Shown here: one piece after another, positions 18,060 through 26,270 of the stretch
Numbering within the stretch: position 1 is the stretch's first letter
Layout: each line of letters opens with the position of its first letter
Assembly (NCBI RefSeq): GCF_024341905.1
Contig: NZ_BQXY01000002.1
Location: 434,001 to 498,000, forward strand
Length of the DNA stretch: 64,000 bases
From: Clostridium folliculivorans
Lineage (GTDB): Bacteria; Bacillota; Clostridia; Clostridiales; Clostridiaceae
Direction: 5' to 3'
Position numbers and translations under genes: made by a program
Notes under the pieces: generated by a model
What the model was told of the DNA's origin: nothing
Seen by the model: the letters and a program-made list of their open reading frames with translations, nothing else
Databases searched by the model: none

Positions 18060-18806
18060 TTATAATTTATTTATCATGCTTGCATTATATGCAGCTCCAA
18101 AGCCATTATCTATATTAACTACACTTATGCCGTTGGCACAACTGTTTAGCATGGATAAAAGTGCTGCAAAGCCGCCAAAGTTAGCGCCATAACCAACACT
18201 TGTTGGAACTGCAATTACTGGTTTATCTACTAGCCCACCTATAACACTGGCAAGAGCACCCTCCATTCCTGCAATAACAATCACTACCTTAGCACCTCTT
18301 ATGACGTCAAGCCTAGCAAATAATCTATGTATGCCAGCTACACCTACATCTACAATCTTCTCAACCTTATTTCCTAGAATCAATGCTGTTTCATAGGCTT
18401 CTTCAACAACTGGCAAATCCGATGTACCTGCAGAAATAATAGCAATATAACTTTCAGTAAGCTTTTCTTCTTTTCTTCTGATGGTAATAGTTCTGCCTAA
18501 CTTATTATACTTTGCACTACTACATATTGCCTTAACTGCCTCAAACATTTCTTCACTAGCTCTTGTTGCTAAAATGTTATTGTCTTTCGTAAGCATAAAT
18601 TCAATGATATTCTTTACCTGCTCCACAGTTTTTCCTTCACAATATATAACCTCAGGATATCCTGTTCTTATCTGCCTGTGATTGTCAATTACTGCAAAAC
18701 CTAAATCTTTAAAAGGCAAATCTTCAATTTCTTTGACTGCCTTTTCTATTTCAATTCCACCATTCTTAACAGCTTCTAGCAGCTTTTTAATATCGACTTT
18801 ATCCAT
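18060..18806 (-). CDS. larB: Nickel-pincer cofactor biosynthesis protein LarB
   Basis: A 248-residue protein homologous to PurE-type AIR carboxylases. LarB carboxylates and hydrolyses nicotinic acid adenine dinucleotide, the first step of nickel-pincer nucleotide synthesis. Conserved blocks: HRQIRTGYPEVIYCEGKT, SAGTSDLPVVEEA, GVAGIHRLF, VIAGMEGALASVIGGL and VPTSVGYGANFGG. GGGAGGATAGT precedes the ATG. It lies after larE but is separated from it by a terminator, so it is probably transcribed from its own promoter together with the nickel permease. Confidence 0.96.
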   Translation of the reverse strand: MDKVDIKKLLEAVKNGGIEIEKAVKEIEDLPFKDLGFAVIDNHRQIRTGYPEVIYCEGKTVEQVKNIIEFMLTKDNNILATRASEEMFEAVKAICSSAKYNKLGRTITIRRKEEKLTESYIAIISAGTSDLPVVEEAYETALILGNKVEKIVDVGVAGIHRLFARLDVIRGAKVVIVIAGMEGALASVIGGLVDKPVIAVPTSVGYGANFGGFAALLSMLNSCANGISVVNIDNGFGAAYNASMINKL

Positions 18807-18968
18807 ACTATCCTCCCAAATATACTAAGGCTTTCAACTTAATTTGTAATCTTCATCCTTCAAATGCTGTATAAATTATCAAACCTTTACCAACACCATA
18901 ACTGACTTAAATTAATTTTATTTTTAGACTATGTTTAAGAATACTGTTGAAATTAACTATTAACCACT

Positions 18969-18998
18969 AAAAAGAGTCTTAATTAAGACTCTTTTTTC
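18969..18998 (-). terminator. Terminator between larE and larB
   Basis: AAAAAGAGTCTTAA followed by its exact complement TTAAGACTCTTTTT, a 14-bp self-complementary stem right after the larE stop, with T and A tracts on both sides. It divides the lar genes into larCE and larB-permease units, unless read-through occurs. Confidence 0.85.
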
Positions 18999-19002
18999 TT
19001 TA

Positions 19003-19848
19003 TTAGCTCTTTTTTTGAATAGTAAATAGTGTTTTTTCTTCTTTGTTTAAAACTTCATTCATGCTGCCAGTTCTATAGCCTAACATGTCTAAAGTAACAT
19101 AAGTAAAACCAATTTCCTTAAACTTATTGCCTATCCTATCCATAAGTTCAATATTAAAAAATTGTTCTCTTTCTTCAGGAGCAACCTCTATTCTAGCAAT
19201 CTCACCATGATGTCTTACTCTAACTTGCTTTATTCCCATATCAAGAAGGAATTGTTCAGCTTGATCTACCATTTTTAACTTAGGTAAAGTTATCTTATGC
19301 CCATAAGGGAATCTAGAAGAAAGGCAAGCAAATGATGGTTTATCCCAAGTAGGAAGTCCAAGTTCCTTAGATAATTCTCTTATATCATTTTTAGTTAGCC
19401 CTGCTTCCTTTAACGGACTAACCACTTCTAGTTCTCTAGCAGCCTGCATGCCTGGTCTATAATCTCCATTGTCATCTAAGTTAGAGCCGTCAAATACATA
19501 TTGAACCCCATTTTCTAAAGCTACATCCTTAATCTTTGTGAAAAGTTCTTTTTTGCAAAAATAACATCTATTCTTAGGATTACTAGCAAAACCTTCTATA
19601 TCCAATTCTTCTGACGATATGATAATATGTTTAACTCCCATATCCTTTGAGTATTTAATAGCCTCTTTCAGCTCTCTTTCTGGGTAAGTTGATGAAGTTG
19701 CTGTAACTGCAATTAGCCTTTCCCCCAATACTTCGTTAGCTACTTTTACAAGAAAAGTACTGTCAACACCACCAGAAAATGCTACAGCAGCACTTCCCTT
19801 TTCTTTAATTATATCTTTAAGTAATTGAAATTTTTCTTTAAGTTCCAT
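19003..19848 (-). CDS. larE: Sulfur transferase LarE of nickel-pincer cofactor synthesis
   Basis: A 281-residue PP-loop ATPase that thiolates the cofactor precursor. The ATP loop is AVAFSGGVDSTFLVKVA (residues 21-37). C175 in KPSFACLSSRFPYG corresponds to the sulfur-donating cysteine of the Lactobacillus enzyme. C95 and C98 (NRCYFCKK) are also present; a three-cysteine set is the pattern reported for [4Fe-4S]-containing LarE proteins, so this one may use a cluster rather than sacrificing its own cysteine. That last point is inference. It begins 12 bp after the stop of larC. Confidence 0.96.
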   Translation of the reverse strand: MELKEKFQLLKDIIKEKGSAAVAFSGGVDSTFLVKVANEVLGERLIAVTATSSTYPERELKEAIKYSKDMGVKHIIISSEELDIEGFASNPKNRCYFCKKELFTKIKDVALENGVQYVFDGSNLDDNGDYRPGMQAARELEVVSPLKEAGLTKNDIRELSKELGLPTWDKPSFACLSSRFPYGHKITLPKLKMVDQAEQFLLDMGIKQVRVRHHGEIARIEVAPEEREQFFNIELMDRIGNKFKEIGFTYVTLDMLGYRTGSMNEVLNKEEKTLFTIQKKS

Positions 19849-19860
19849 TCCCCATACCTC

Positions 19861-21213
19861 CTATAATGCCTTATATATATCGTTATATATTTTAGATATT
19901 GGTACATTATTTTCTTCAGCTAGTCTTTTACAATCCTCATACTCAGGTTTTGACTTAACCAACTCACCTTTATAATATGAGTTCTTCACTGTTACCTCTC
20001 CATACTTAGTTGTAAGCTTAGAAAACTCTCTATTTAGCATAATCTTTTCTACATTGAATTTCCTAACACCAATAGATGTAGTTTCCCTAAAGATAACTTC
20101 AAGCACCTTCTGTTCAACCTTCTTAGTAACTAAAACACTTAGCTTTATTGCTGGTCTTCCTTTTTTCATGATTATAGCGGTCTTAAACACGTCTAATGCT
20201 CCTGATTCAAAAAGCTTTTCTTCAACATAACTATATATTTCAGGATTCATATCATCAATATTAGTTTCAAGTAAGTGTTGTTCTTCAATGTCTTCATTTT
20301 TTATTTCTTCGCCTAAATATACTCTTAGAACATTAGGTATTTCAAGTTCTCTAGTTCCAAGACCATATCCAATCTTCTCTATTGAAAACTCCGTCTTATC
20401 AGTGAAAACTTCAACATTTTCAGCTAAAATTGCTGCACCTGTAGGAGTTGTAGTTTCAAAATTAACTATTCCAGTTTTTACTGGTATATTTTTAAGTATC
20501 CTAATTGTTGCTGGTGCTGGTACAGGTATAAGTCCATGAGCACATCTAACAAAGCCTCCACCTAACTGAATAGTTGATGCCATAATTTTATCAACCTTCA
20601 AATAATCCAAGGCAATTGCTGCACCTACAATATCTATTATTGAATCAATAGCTCCAACTTCATGGAAATGAACTTCATCTATGGTTTTTCCATGAACTTC
20701 TGCTTCTGCTTCTGCTATCCTCATAAAAATAGCTAAACTTAAGCTCTTTACTTTATCACTTAACTCACTTGAGCTTATTATATTCTTAATATCATTAAAA
20801 TTTCTATGTCCATGATGGTGATGGGTTTTATTCTCCGAAAGATTTAAATCTTCATGTGAATGCCCTTCATCTATGTGATTATGGTGGTGACTATGTTGAC
20901 TATTATGATTATGCTCATGATGAACATTTTGATCTAATTCATGTATATTGGTATGTGTGTGTGATTCATTTAGATGATCTTCATCCATATGAGCATGATT
21001 ATGATTGTCTTGTTCATTTATAATTACATCAACTTTAGTGCCAGTTATACCGTTTTTGATATCTTTCCTAATATCTATTCCATACTCAGAAGATATATTT
21101 AACTTTGCAATTTCATTTAATAAGTATTCCTTGTCCACTCCTAAGTCGATTAGTGCCCCTAAATTCATATCTCCGCTAATTCCACAAAAGCAATCATAAT
21201 ATAATATTTTCAT
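19861..21213 (-). CDS. larC: Nickel insertion protein LarC, single reading frame with His-rich insert
   Basis: A 450-residue CTP-dependent nickel insertase that metallates the pincer cofactor. It starts MKILYYDCFCGISGDMNLGA and has the family blocks VHFHEVGAIDSIIDIVGAA and ETNIDDMNPEIYSYV. Residues about 69-137 form a low-complexity loop with 23 histidines, a likely nickel store. In Lactobacillus plantarum LarC comes from two ORFs joined by frameshifting; here it is continuous. The start ATG at 21213 follows ATGGAGAGAATAAG; an in-frame start at 21246 is less likely. First gene of the larCE unit. No larA (lactate racemase) is in this window. Confidence 0.95.
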   Translation of the reverse strand: MKILYYDCFCGISGDMNLGALIDLGVDKEYLLNEIAKLNISSEYGIDIRKDIKNGITGTKVDVIINEQDNHNHAHMDEDHLNESHTHTNIHELDQNVHHEHNHNSQHSHHHNHIDEGHSHEDLNLSENKTHHHHGHRNFNDIKNIISSSELSDKVKSLSLAIFMRIAEAEAEVHGKTIDEVHFHEVGAIDSIIDIVGAAIALDYLKVDKIMASTIQLGGGFVRCAHGLIPVPAPATIRILKNIPVKTGIVNFETTTPTGAAILAENVEVFTDKTEFSIEKIGYGLGTRELEIPNVLRVYLGEEIKNEDIEEQHLLETNIDDMNPEIYSYVEEKLFESGALDVFKTAIIMKKGRPAIKLSVLVTKKVEQKVLEVIFRETTSIGVRKFNVEKIMLNREFSKLTTKYGEVTVKNSYYKGELVKSKPEYEDCKRLAEENNVPISKIYNDIYKAL

Positions 21214-21275
21214 CTTATTCTCTCCATTACATTTGTTATTTAACATTCTTTAGAATTTTTTACGTTCATATATAT

Positions 21276-21373
21276 AGATGTACCACTTCGTAATAAAACT
21301 TATTATTTTTAAATCCTCTCCCAAGAACCCGTGAGAGTTTTAAAAATAGATTTAGGTTCGAACTGGTACATCT
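21276..21373. repeat. 98-bp palindromic repeat, copy B (MITE-like)
   Basis: Same length and architecture as copy A: AGATGTACCACTTCG at the left, CGAACTGGTACATCT at the right, with an inner stem around AAGAACCC. Nine substitutions and no gaps separate it from copy A. It lies just upstream of larC, where it may carry or disturb the larC promoter. Confidence 0.85.
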
Positions 21374-21494
21374 TTAGATGCACAGGTCCCAAATTAAATT
21401 TACCATATATAATAATTTTAAGATATTTTAAAAAGAACCTGTACACCTTAACATTTTGGTATTTAAAATTTTTAACTTCTTAAATTTTTAACTT

Positions 21495-22634
21495 CTACGC
21501 AAATACTTCTTTAATTGTTTGTAAATGTTCACGGATAGGAAGGCTTTGTGGACAATGTTGCTCACATTTACCGCATTTAACGCAGCTTGTAGCCTTTTCC
21601 TTAACTGGCAAGTTTTCATACGACTTGTCTCCAGGGAACATATTGTAAGTATTATATGCACTGAAGCATCTTGGTATATTAACTCCTGCAGGACATGGCA
21701 TACAATATCCACAAGCAGTACAGTTAACTTTCATTTTACCTTTAATTATAGTTTTAACTTCATCAACTATAGCTAATTCTTTTTCAGTTAAAGAATTTTC
21801 TGGAGTTTCACCAGCTGCTTTAATGTTTTCTACTAATTGTTCTAATGTGTTCATTCCACTTAGTACAACCTTAACTTCTGGGTGATTCCATACCCACTTT
21901 AAAGCCCACTCTGCTGGAGATTTCTTTACATCTGCTTTATCAAAAGCTTCTTTTGCCTCATCAGGGATGTTTACAAGTTTTCCACCTCTGATAGGTTCCA
22001 TTATAGTAACACCTAGCCCTCTTGCAGCAGCATATTCTAAACCTTCAGTTCCTGCTTGGAATTCTTCATCTAAATAGTTATATTGTATTTGACAGAATGA
22101 CCAATTATAATAATCAACTATTTCTTTAAATACTTCTAATTTATCATGGAATGAGAAACCAGCATATTTTATTCTACCGTCTTTTATAGCAGAATCTAAA
22201 AACTCATCTATCCCATTAGCTTTTAATCTTTCCCAATCAGTTTTATTTAAAGCATGTACCAAATAAAAATCTATATGATCTGTATCTAAACGTTCAAGTT
22301 GCTCATTTAAATATTTATCCATATCACTTCTTGATTGTATTAGCCAACTTGGAAGCTTTGTAGCTAATTTTACTTTTTCTCTATATCCATCTTTTAATGC
22401 TCTTCCAACAAAAGGTTCACTTGCACCACCGCCTCTAGTCATACCATTTCCATGGTATGGATAAGCAGTGTCTATGTAGTTCACGCCGTTATCTATTGCA
22501 TAGCGAACTAACCCCATTGCTTTTTCTTCATCAATTTGCGATGGATCTCCTCCTGGCATTAATGGTAATCTCATACATCCAAAACCTAAAATTGAAACCT
22601 TTTCATTTGTATTACCAAAATTTCTGTATAACAT
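21495..22634 (-). CDS. Aldo/keto reductase with C-terminal [4Fe-4S] domain
   Basis: A 379-residue protein. Residues 1-270 are an aldo/keto reductase barrel: ILGFGCMRLPLMPGG, NYIDTAYPYHGNG (Asp and Tyr of the catalytic set) and IDFYLVHALNKTDW. Residues about 300-379 carry CTACGYCMPCPAG and CVKCGKCEQHCPQ, a ferredoxin-like two-cluster module. This COG1453-type arrangement is common in anaerobes; the electron partner is uncertain. GAGGAGGAG precedes the ATG. The MerR-type gene upstream on the same strand is a plausible regulator. Confidence 0.94.
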   Translation of the reverse strand: MLYRNFGNTNEKVSILGFGCMRLPLMPGGDPSQIDEEKAMGLVRYAIDNGVNYIDTAYPYHGNGMTRGGGASEPFVGRALKDGYREKVKLATKLPSWLIQSRSDMDKYLNEQLERLDTDHIDFYLVHALNKTDWERLKANGIDEFLDSAIKDGRIKYAGFSFHDKLEVFKEIVDYYNWSFCQIQYNYLDEEFQAGTEGLEYAAARGLGVTIMEPIRGGKLVNIPDEAKEAFDKADVKKSPAEWALKWVWNHPEVKVVLSGMNTLEQLVENIKAAGETPENSLTEKELAIVDEVKTIIKGKMKVNCTACGYCMPCPAGVNIPRCFSAYNTYNMFPGDKSYENLPVKEKATSCVKCGKCEQHCPQSLPIREHLQTIKEVFA

Positions 22635-22948
22635 CTCGACTCCTCCTCATACTTTTTACACATATGCTTCAACCCAAATCATATATACGAATCCATACTA
22701 ATAAGCCTGGTTCCGCGGGCAATTATGATAAAGGTTGGACAATATGGATCTTTATTATTTTCATTTAAAATAATATTATTTGAAGTTTGTTTCCATATAT
22801 TATAAATATTACACCTTATAGTATACTCTAAGTCAATATAGTGACTAAATCTTTTTTCTAAAATGAAAAACTAAATTCTTGTTTGCAAGGTTAAATACAT
22901 CTTACACGATTTCAATAGTGCACTTTTTCATAGAATTAAATAAAGCAA
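22635..22948. other. Intergenic leader region of the aldo/keto reductase gene
   Basis: About 310 bp without a supported ORF. A small GC-rich patch, GCCTGGTTCCGCGGGC near 22705-22720, stands out from the AT-rich surroundings. On the minus strand it lies about 70-85 bp before the start, where an operator could be. Confidence 0.5.
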
Positions 22949-22993
22949 AAAATTAATCCTTAAAAACTTCATAAAAAGTTTAGGATTAATTTT
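22949..22993 (-). terminator. Terminator of the MerR-family gene
   Basis: AAAATTAATCCT pairs perfectly with AGGATTAATTTT, with further AAACTT/AAGTTT pairing in the loop, about 30 bp after the gene's stop. Confidence 0.75.
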
Positions 22994-23024
22994 CTTACTA
23001 AGTTAATATTCTTATAAAAATTCA

Positions 23025-23450
23025 CTACACTACTGCTCCGCTATTTTCACAGTTATTGATAGAATTACAACAGCTACTTTCTGTTTTCTTCTCTTTAATT
23101 AGCCCAGTATAATGCTTGAGCTTCCAATTAATCATTTCAAGATTATTGTTCATCTCTTTAATTTTTTGCTCAGTTATCTTCTTTTGTGCCAAAATAATTT
23201 CTCTTCTTAATTCTAAAGTTCTGTCACCTTCCATGCAAAGAGCAACAAAGTTTTTGATTTTTGAAATGGCCATTCCAGTATTACGTAAACAGCATATAAG
23301 CTTTATCCATTCAATATCATCTTCACTGAAGTTTCTAATCCCATGTTCATCACGGGCTATATTCGGAAGTAATCCCTCTTTTTCATAATATCTGATTGCA
23401 TACTCAGTTAAATCAAATTTTTCAGCTACCTGCTTTATTGTATATTTCAT
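23025..23450 (-). CDS. MerR-family transcriptional regulator
   Basis: A 141-residue protein. YTIKQVAEKFDLTEYAIRYY with EKEGLLPN is the MerR winged helix-turn-helix; the middle forms the dimer coiled coil, and the tail has three cysteines (SSCCNSINNC), which could sense metal, thiol stress or electrophiles. It resembles AdhR/YyaN-like regulators, which often control dehydrogenase or aldo/keto reductase genes, and it sits directly upstream of one. The start is ATG at 23450 with GAAGGGAAG upstream. A promoter with a 19-bp spacer, the MerR-type spacing, lies at 23495-23525, suggesting autoregulation. Confidence 0.92.
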   Translation of the reverse strand: MKYTIKQVAEKFDLTEYAIRYYEKEGLLPNIARDEHGIRNFSEDDIEWIKLICCLRNTGMAISKIKNFVALCMEGDRTLELRREIILAQKKITEQKIKEMNNNLEMINWKLKHYTGLIKEKKTESSCCNSINNCENSGAVV

Positions 23451-23494
23451 AAAAAACAACTTCCCTTCTATAACCTAGGTTTATGTACAAGTCT

Positions 23495-23525
23495 AATATA
23501 ACTCCTTTTATGGTATATAAGTCAA
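23495..23525 (-). promoter_or_regulatory. MerR-type promoter with 19-bp spacer
   Basis: On the minus strand TTGACT, 19 bases, TATATT. The over-long spacer is what MerR proteins correct by DNA distortion. It is placed about 45 bp before the MerR-family start. Confidence 0.65.
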
Positions 23526-23710
23526 GTGGTATAGACAGAAAACTGCAGAAAATTTATATTCCCTATAACTTTTAAGAAAATATACCTAAGCTTATAGTTA
23601 GGACTATACCCATTTGCAAGTTGATATATTTGATTGGTTTATAAACTATATAATTAGAAAAGCTATAGCAAATATTTTTATCAACAATAGTAATGCTTAG
23701 TGCTTAATTC

Positions 23711-24565
23711 CTATACATTCCCTAATATCACTCTATTTAAATATTTACCTGCCACTTCTTCGGCTTTCCTCATAAAGGTTAAATCTGTTGGAGAACTCAT
23801 TAATTTATATCGTGGAAAATATCTTGAAAGATGTAATGGTATATCCTTATTTATACTACTTAAAAATTTTGCTATTTCTTCTACCTCTTCTAAGCTATCA
23901 TTTTCACCGCTAACCAATAAAGTCGTTATCTCAACATGACATTTTTGGGCAGCTATCTCGATAGTCTTTAATACAGGCTTCAAGCTTCCACCACATAAAT
24001 CCTTGTAGTAACTATTACTATAACTTTTTAAGTCTATATTCATAGCATCAACATAAGGAAGCAGCTTTTTTAATGGTTCTTCACTTATATATCCGTTGGT
24101 TACAATTACAACAGAGGCATTTTCATCAGTTTCTTTTAGAAGTTTAGAACAATCATATACATACTCGTACCATATACTAGGTTCATTATAAGTAAATGCT
24201 AAACCTATATTATCTTTTGTTGTCAAAGCTGTTTTTACTAATTCTTCTTTTGAAACAAATTCACTTTTAGCAATCTGCTGAGATATCCTATGATTTTGAC
24301 AAAACCCACATACAAAATTACAGCCAAAACTGCCCACTGACAGAATGAAACTTTCTGGTTTAAAATAATATAGTGGCTTTTTTTCTATTGGATCTAATGC
24401 AGCTGAGGTTATTTCTCCGTAATTCAATGTATAGAGTTTTCCATCCTCGTGAGTTCGCACATTACATTTGCCTATATGCCCATTTTCAATTACACAATTG
24501 TGAGGACATAAATAACAGTGTACTTTATCTTTAAGATTTTCATAAAACATAGCTTCTTTTCTCAT
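23711..24565 (-). CDS. amrS: AmmeMemoRadiSam system radical SAM enzyme
   Basis: A 284-residue radical SAM protein. The SAM cluster motif is GCNFVCGFCQ (C82, C86, C89). An N-terminal cysteine cluster (CYLCPHNC, then C34 of IGKC) and NYGEITSAALDPIEKKPLYYFKP are hallmarks of the PflA-like protein found with AMMECR1 and MEMO. Family members usually continue for another 30 or so residues with a CxxCG tail; this one stops after RVILGNV, so the tail is missing. It is cotranscribed with the AMMECR1-MEMO fusion (14 bp gap). The reaction is unknown in any organism as far as I know. Confidence 0.9.
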   Translation of the reverse strand: MRKEAMFYENLKDKVHCYLCPHNCVIENGHIGKCNVRTHEDGKLYTLNYGEITSAALDPIEKKPLYYFKPESFILSVGSFGCNFVCGFCQNHRISQQIAKSEFVSKEELVKTALTTKDNIGLAFTYNEPSIWYEYVYDCSKLLKETDENASVVIVTNGYISEEPLKKLLPYVDAMNIDLKSYSNSYYKDLCGGSLKPVLKTIEIAAQKCHVEITTLLVSGENDSLEEVEEIAKFLSSINKDIPLHLSRYFPRYKLMSSPTDLTFMRKAEEVAGKYLNRVILGNV

Positions 24566-24579
24566 TTTATGGCTTTCTC

Positions 24580-25986
24580 CTAGCTTTCTTTATGCCTTAT
24601 AACTTGAAATCTTTGTATAGTATACTCATCATCTGGATCTATATTTCCCTTTTCCAACGCTATGGATAGCTGCTCTTCTACTGAATTTACTCCTTCTAAG
24701 TCAGGTAGTAAAAGACCTGTTTTGCCCATACACCTTACAATAACACCGTATTCCTTCGGATTTAAATCTTCCTTATTTGCCATCTCAGGTTCTGTCAATA
24801 CGTCCACTGAAAAATCAATATCAAAAAGTTCGTCATCTTCAACTTCATAAAATCTTGGATCGTTTATTCCTGCTTCTATTGCATTTCTAATAATTTCTTT
24901 TGCCACATTATCAGTTGCTGGAAATATGGTACCAATACATCCCCTTAAATCACCATGTTTTTTCAGCGATACAAACACACCTCTTTGCATATTCTTCATT
25001 TCGTTCGGTACATATTCAGGAATTTCTTTAAGTTTTCTTCTAGTAGTTAGGTAGGTAGTAAGACTTTCTCTTGCAAGCCTTACGTAAGGATCACTTTGGT
25101 TATTCTTTTTTTCATATTGAGATTTTCTAAGTTCCTCTAATTCACCAAGCTTTGGCTCATCTTCAGACAAAACATTAAATTTCATTATTCCATACCCAAC
25201 TCCAAAGGTTCCTTCATAACTCAAAAGATCTCCATTAAACTTTTTACCTTCAAGTGTACCAAGAAGCGTTACTGTTGACCGTCTTCCACATTCACCAGCT
25301 TCACAAACAGTCTCCTTATCAATACTTAGAACAGTTTTAACATCACCTTTTGCTAAGTTATCAAGGAACTCTTTATCAAACTTCTCACCATAAGGATTAT
25401 ATCCATAAGGTCCTTCTTTTTTAAGCCTATGAGATAAGTCTCCACTTGCTATAAGAACCGCATTCTCTTTTAATTCCTCCACAGCTCTTCTTATGGCAAT
25501 CCCAAACTTATATAAGTCAATATCACTTATGGCTGCATAAGTTATATGCACGAATTTGTAGTTACTATAATGTTTATTTATGAAGTAAAGAGGAACCATA
25601 GCTCCATGATCTAATGTAACTGATTGATTATACTTATTTAAGAGAGAATTGGTTGCCATTATAACTGGTATTCCCTCTCCATAGGCTATTTCGTATATTT
25701 TTGTTGTTAACTCTTTGTTTATTTTAAGTTTCATCTGTACACTCGGAACTCTAAAATTTTTCAAATCACCATATATCTCATTTTCATAACTTATCGCAAT
25801 AGCATCTTGAAACATCACCCCATGAGGAGTAACTAATATAATAGTATCTGGAGCGTTTTTAGCAATCTCTTCACCAATCACATGAAAGCTGTTAGCAGTT
25901 GCACTTATCTTTTTTTCTTCGCCCTTACCTACCTCTGGTACAGCTATTGGAGGATGTGGCAATAAATAGAAACCTTTTAAACTCAA
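24580..25986 (-). CDS. AmmeMemoRadiSam MEMO-AMMECR1 fusion protein
   Basis: A 468-residue two-domain protein. Residues 1-270 are a MEMO-like domain of the LigB extradiol dioxygenase fold, with conserved histidines in LLPHPPIAVPEVG, LVTPHGVMFQD, SVTLDHGAMVPL and ASGDLSHRL. Residues about 290-465 are an AMMECR1 domain with the hallmark LRGCIGTIFP. In many genomes these are separate proteins; the fusion plus the adjacent radical SAM gene gives the full triad. The start is TTG at 25986, preceded by AGAGGTGAT; an apparent GTG start 9 bases upstream overlaps that box. Function unknown, perhaps redox or metal-dependent modification. Confidence 0.92.
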   Translation of the reverse strand: MSLKGFYLLPHPPIAVPEVGKGEEKKISATANSFHVIGEEIAKNAPDTIILVTPHGVMFQDAIAISYENEIYGDLKNFRVPSVQMKLKINKELTTKIYEIAYGEGIPVIMATNSLLNKYNQSVTLDHGAMVPLYFINKHYSNYKFVHITYAAISDIDLYKFGIAIRRAVEELKENAVLIASGDLSHRLKKEGPYGYNPYGEKFDKEFLDNLAKGDVKTVLSIDKETVCEAGECGRRSTVTLLGTLEGKKFNGDLLSYEGTFGVGYGIMKFNVLSEDEPKLGELEELRKSQYEKKNNQSDPYVRLARESLTTYLTTRRKLKEIPEYVPNEMKNMQRGVFVSLKKHGDLRGCIGTIFPATDNVAKEIIRNAIEAGINDPRFYEVEDDELFDIDFSVDVLTEPEMANKEDLNPKEYGVIVRCMGKTGLLLPDLEGVNSVEEQLSIALEKGNIDPDDEYTIQRFQVIRHKES

Positions 25987-26206
25987 GACAATCACCTCTT
26001 TATTTTAGTTATATCCGTAATATGAAAATTAGTTTTACCAACTTATAATATTAAATACTGATATGAGTTTTTTGTTTCTCTGTCTTTCCCAATGTATATG
26101 ATGATACTTTAGTATGAGGATAAGTTCTGTTTTTACTGTATATACATAAGGAGCGTGTAGATCAACAGAACTCTCTAGGTTTATCTTATAATTTTTTACC
26201 TACATA

Positions 26207-26252
26207 GAAAAAATCAGCTACTTATATTTTATTCCATATGCAAGCAGCTGAT
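26207..26252 (-). terminator. Terminator of the met operon
   Basis: ATCAGCT/AGCTGAT arms, with AAG/CTT extension, lie 20 bp after the metC-type stop and run into TTTTTTC on the minus strand. Confidence 0.8.
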
Positions 26253-26270
26253 ATATATAGATGTAGCTTT

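Noticed and set aside
20288..20539. Plus-strand ORFs inside larC and many other genes
   Set aside because: They are antisense shadows of well-supported genes without ribosome binding sites or recognisable motifs.
22700..22725. T-box-like string TGGTTCCGCGGGC on the plus strand
   Set aside because: It resembles the TGGNACCGCG antiterminator core, but no plus-strand gene follows, no stem I or specifier region is visible and no terminator is placed after it.
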